A DNA stretch of 64,000 bases from assembly GCA_003254885.1 (NCBI GenBank), contig QANT01004553.1:1-64000 (forward strand), read 5' to 3'. The position numbers and the translations under genes are program-made. The notes under the pieces were generated by a model. The model did not search any database. It had not been told where the DNA came from and saw nothing but the letters and a program-made list of their open reading frames with translations. The stretch is from Purshia tridentata (taxonomy: Eukaryota; Streptophyta; Magnoliopsida; Rosales; Rosaceae). How positions within the stretch are numbered: position 1 is the first letter of the stretch; every line of letters starts with the position of its first letter. Positions 62,503 to 64,000 of the stretch are shown here, in pieces.

Positions 62503-63223
62503 CTATTGCCAGTGGTTGCCGTTGTGTACGAGATAGAGACGACTGGGATTCCCATGAGCATGGTAATTAGCGCACTGTTGAACCTTGGCCGCCGCCACAG
62601 ATTTCTGAAACACCGGCGGGGGCGGCTGCGAGATCTGATGGGGGCAGCGGTCGGCGGCCGGCAAGGGCATGTGGAATCTGGGAGTGGAGCCGGAAGCAGT
62701 ACTGTAATTAGGTGAGGAAGAGGCGGAGGAAGGAGGTGATGAGATTTTAACTGGGGTTTTGGTGGGGAATGAAAGGAAGGCTCTGATCTTCAAGGTGAAG
62801 GGTGGTGTTGCTGCCGCTGCTGCTCTGTCGTACTCCTCGATGAGGTTGGTGAGGTCCTCGTCGGACTTTATGGACACGAGGGCGTCCAGATCTTCGCTGG
62901 GCAATTGACATCGGAGACTGGCGGATGCGCCACACAACTCACCCAGCTTCAACGATAGCTCTGTATAAACACCACATACCCATACATACATCCCACTCTT
63001 AAATATAACTTTTTAAAAATTATAAATAAAAAAAAGGGGAGGAGGGGAGGGAAATTAACTGACCGGCAAAGGAAATGGAGCGGGGCACTGCGAGGACACG
63101 TGTTTCGCCGCCGAGATAACGGAGCTTGCCGTCAGGATAACGGGGGAGGATTTTGCCGCCGTAGCTACAGAGGAACTTGATGGTGGGTTTGGGAGTGATG
63201 AGTTTGGTGGGGTCAGGCTCCAT
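62503..63223 (-). CDS. PB1 (octicosapeptide/Phox/Bem1p) domain protein
   Basis: Two exons, 63223-63064 and 62960-62503 (phase 1), encode 205 residues starting MEPDPTKLITPKPT. The PB1 domain spans residues about 14-100: IKFLCSYGGKILPRYPDGKL carries the basic cluster with conserved Lys, RYLGGETRVLAVPRSISFAE follows, and the acidic OPCA-like part is LVSIKSDEDLTNLIEEYDR. The tail is Ala/Pro/Ser-rich and ends SRLYLVHNGNHWQ. PB1 domains form head-to-tail dimers; this compact plant group (Arabidopsis At3g26510-like) has no kinase or other domain, so it may act as an adaptor or dominant partner of larger PB1 proteins. Function is not known. It is full length with a TATA box (TATAAATAA, 63325-63333) about 100 bases upstream. 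Confidence 0.93.
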
Positions 63224-63324
63224 GCTTAAGCTATTGTTTGTTTGGAAGAGACTAAAAGAGAGAGTAGTGAAGAAGACGGTGTTGGAGTTACCTCTTCAAG
63301 CCTATGTATGGTACCCTTTGGCCC

Positions 63325-63333
63325 TTATTTATA
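63325..63333 (-). promoter_or_regulatory. TATA box of the PB1 gene
   Basis: The minus strand reads CTCTATAAATAAGGGCC about 100 bases before the ATG. Confidence 0.65.
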
Positions 63334-63339
63334 GAGTTT

Positions 63340-64000
63340 TTTCAGTTCAAGGGGTAGATTAATAGATCCGCTTCCATACCCATGGGGTAAAAGCACCCGC
63401 GCCAGTTTACGCGGTTAACACTCGTACCACTGCAACTTTTTTTCTTTTCCTTTTTTAAATTCTTTTATGTGGGCCTTATTACTTACAATTACAAAATGAT
63501 TTGCTGCTTTTTAAATAATATCGGTCTATCATTATTACTTTATGGTGATTTTTTGTCGTTTTACTCTTCTCTCTTTTTTCTTTTTGTGAAAATTACTCTT
63601 TTCTCCTTTTACAGACTCCCATATGTGAACACAGGACTAGTCTATGATTTTCGGAAAGTTTTAGTCAAAGCATTTTGATTCCCTTGGCTTGCAACTACTA
63701 TCGAATTCTTAGGAAACCTTAGTCCGTTAAGTGCGTATATAATGTCAATGTCTGCGCCGGAAAATTTAATTCAAAAGAAACTGTGTTTTTTTTTTTTTTT
63801 TTTCCTAAATGGCAGTTTTAGAGAATTGTTGAAAAGATGCACAATATTATTTGGTGCTTTAATTAATTATCTTGTTTATCTAAATGTGTGTATACATATA
63901 TAGATTCCTTCAACCCATCATGATCGCAAAGTTTTATATATGGTTGATGGAGTACTCCTGGCATATGGATCCACGTCGGTCAGAGTCATTATCGTACGTG
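63340..64000. other. PB1 upstream region, no gene seen
   Basis: AT-rich sequence with T-runs (63786-63803) and no gene signal up to the window end. Confidence 0.55.

Noticed and set aside
1-64000. tRNA, rRNA, CRISPR, operon or bacterial-type features.
   Set aside because: None seen; the gene structure is plainly eukaryotic and no tRNA-like T-loop/anticodon arrangement was found by eye.

Overview
The window is nuclear DNA from a flowering plant, almost certainly a eudicot. It is AT-rich, has long intergenic stretches with many TA, CT and CA microsatellites, and its genes carry GT-AG introns. All recognisable proteins belong to land-plant families. The sequences resemble rosid proteins, and a Prunus-like Rosaceae source is my inference only. 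There are two N bases (50371 and 60046), both beside A or T homopolymers.

Layout. The left edge (1-381) is the end of a hAT-like DNA transposon. From about 3.0 to 8.3 kb on the plus strand lies a 13-coding-exon DUF707 gene, followed by an intronless XERICO-type RING-H2 gene (10103-10513, plus). Two small minus-strand loci come next: a 91-residue unknown protein (11728-12003) and a 198-codon unknown reading frame broken by one TAG (12923-13519). A GT17 glycosyltransferase (15200-17261, minus) has a short first coding exon. The stretch 17.7-28.2 kb has no gene I can support, but holds a good candidate for a non-autonomous Mutator-like element (20234-21493). An NPH3/BTB gene (28610-31160, plus) closely resembles Arabidopsis At1g67900. 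A 93-residue serine-rich-type small protein (33378-33659, minus) and an ESR2/DRNL-type AP2/ERF transcription factor (37358-38650, minus) follow.

From 38.8 to 50.6 kb the DNA is repeat-dominated: a hAT-type MITE with target duplication, a duplicated CA/GA microsatellite block, and several AT-rich, palindrome-rich elements. At 50.9-52.3 kb (minus) I reconstructed a three-exon gene for a 59-residue membrane microprotein; its exons are too short to show up as open reading frames. Then come three closely spaced minus-strand genes: an aldo-keto reductase, a 2-oxoglutarate/Fe(II) dioxygenase and a PIRL leucine-rich-repeat protein. A PB1-domain protein (62503-63223, minus) closes the window.

Functionally this is an ordinary plant gene neighbourhood, not an operon. 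It covers signalling and development (XERICO-like, NPH3, ESR2-like, PIRL, PB1), glycan and membrane biology (GT17, DUF707) and a neighbouring pair of small-molecule oxidoreductases. The least routine observations are the microprotein gene, the Mutator-like element with its GC-rich interior, a near-perfect 46-bp hairpin, the palindromic repeat array near 50 kb, and a (TC)33 tract that abuts a 5' splice site.
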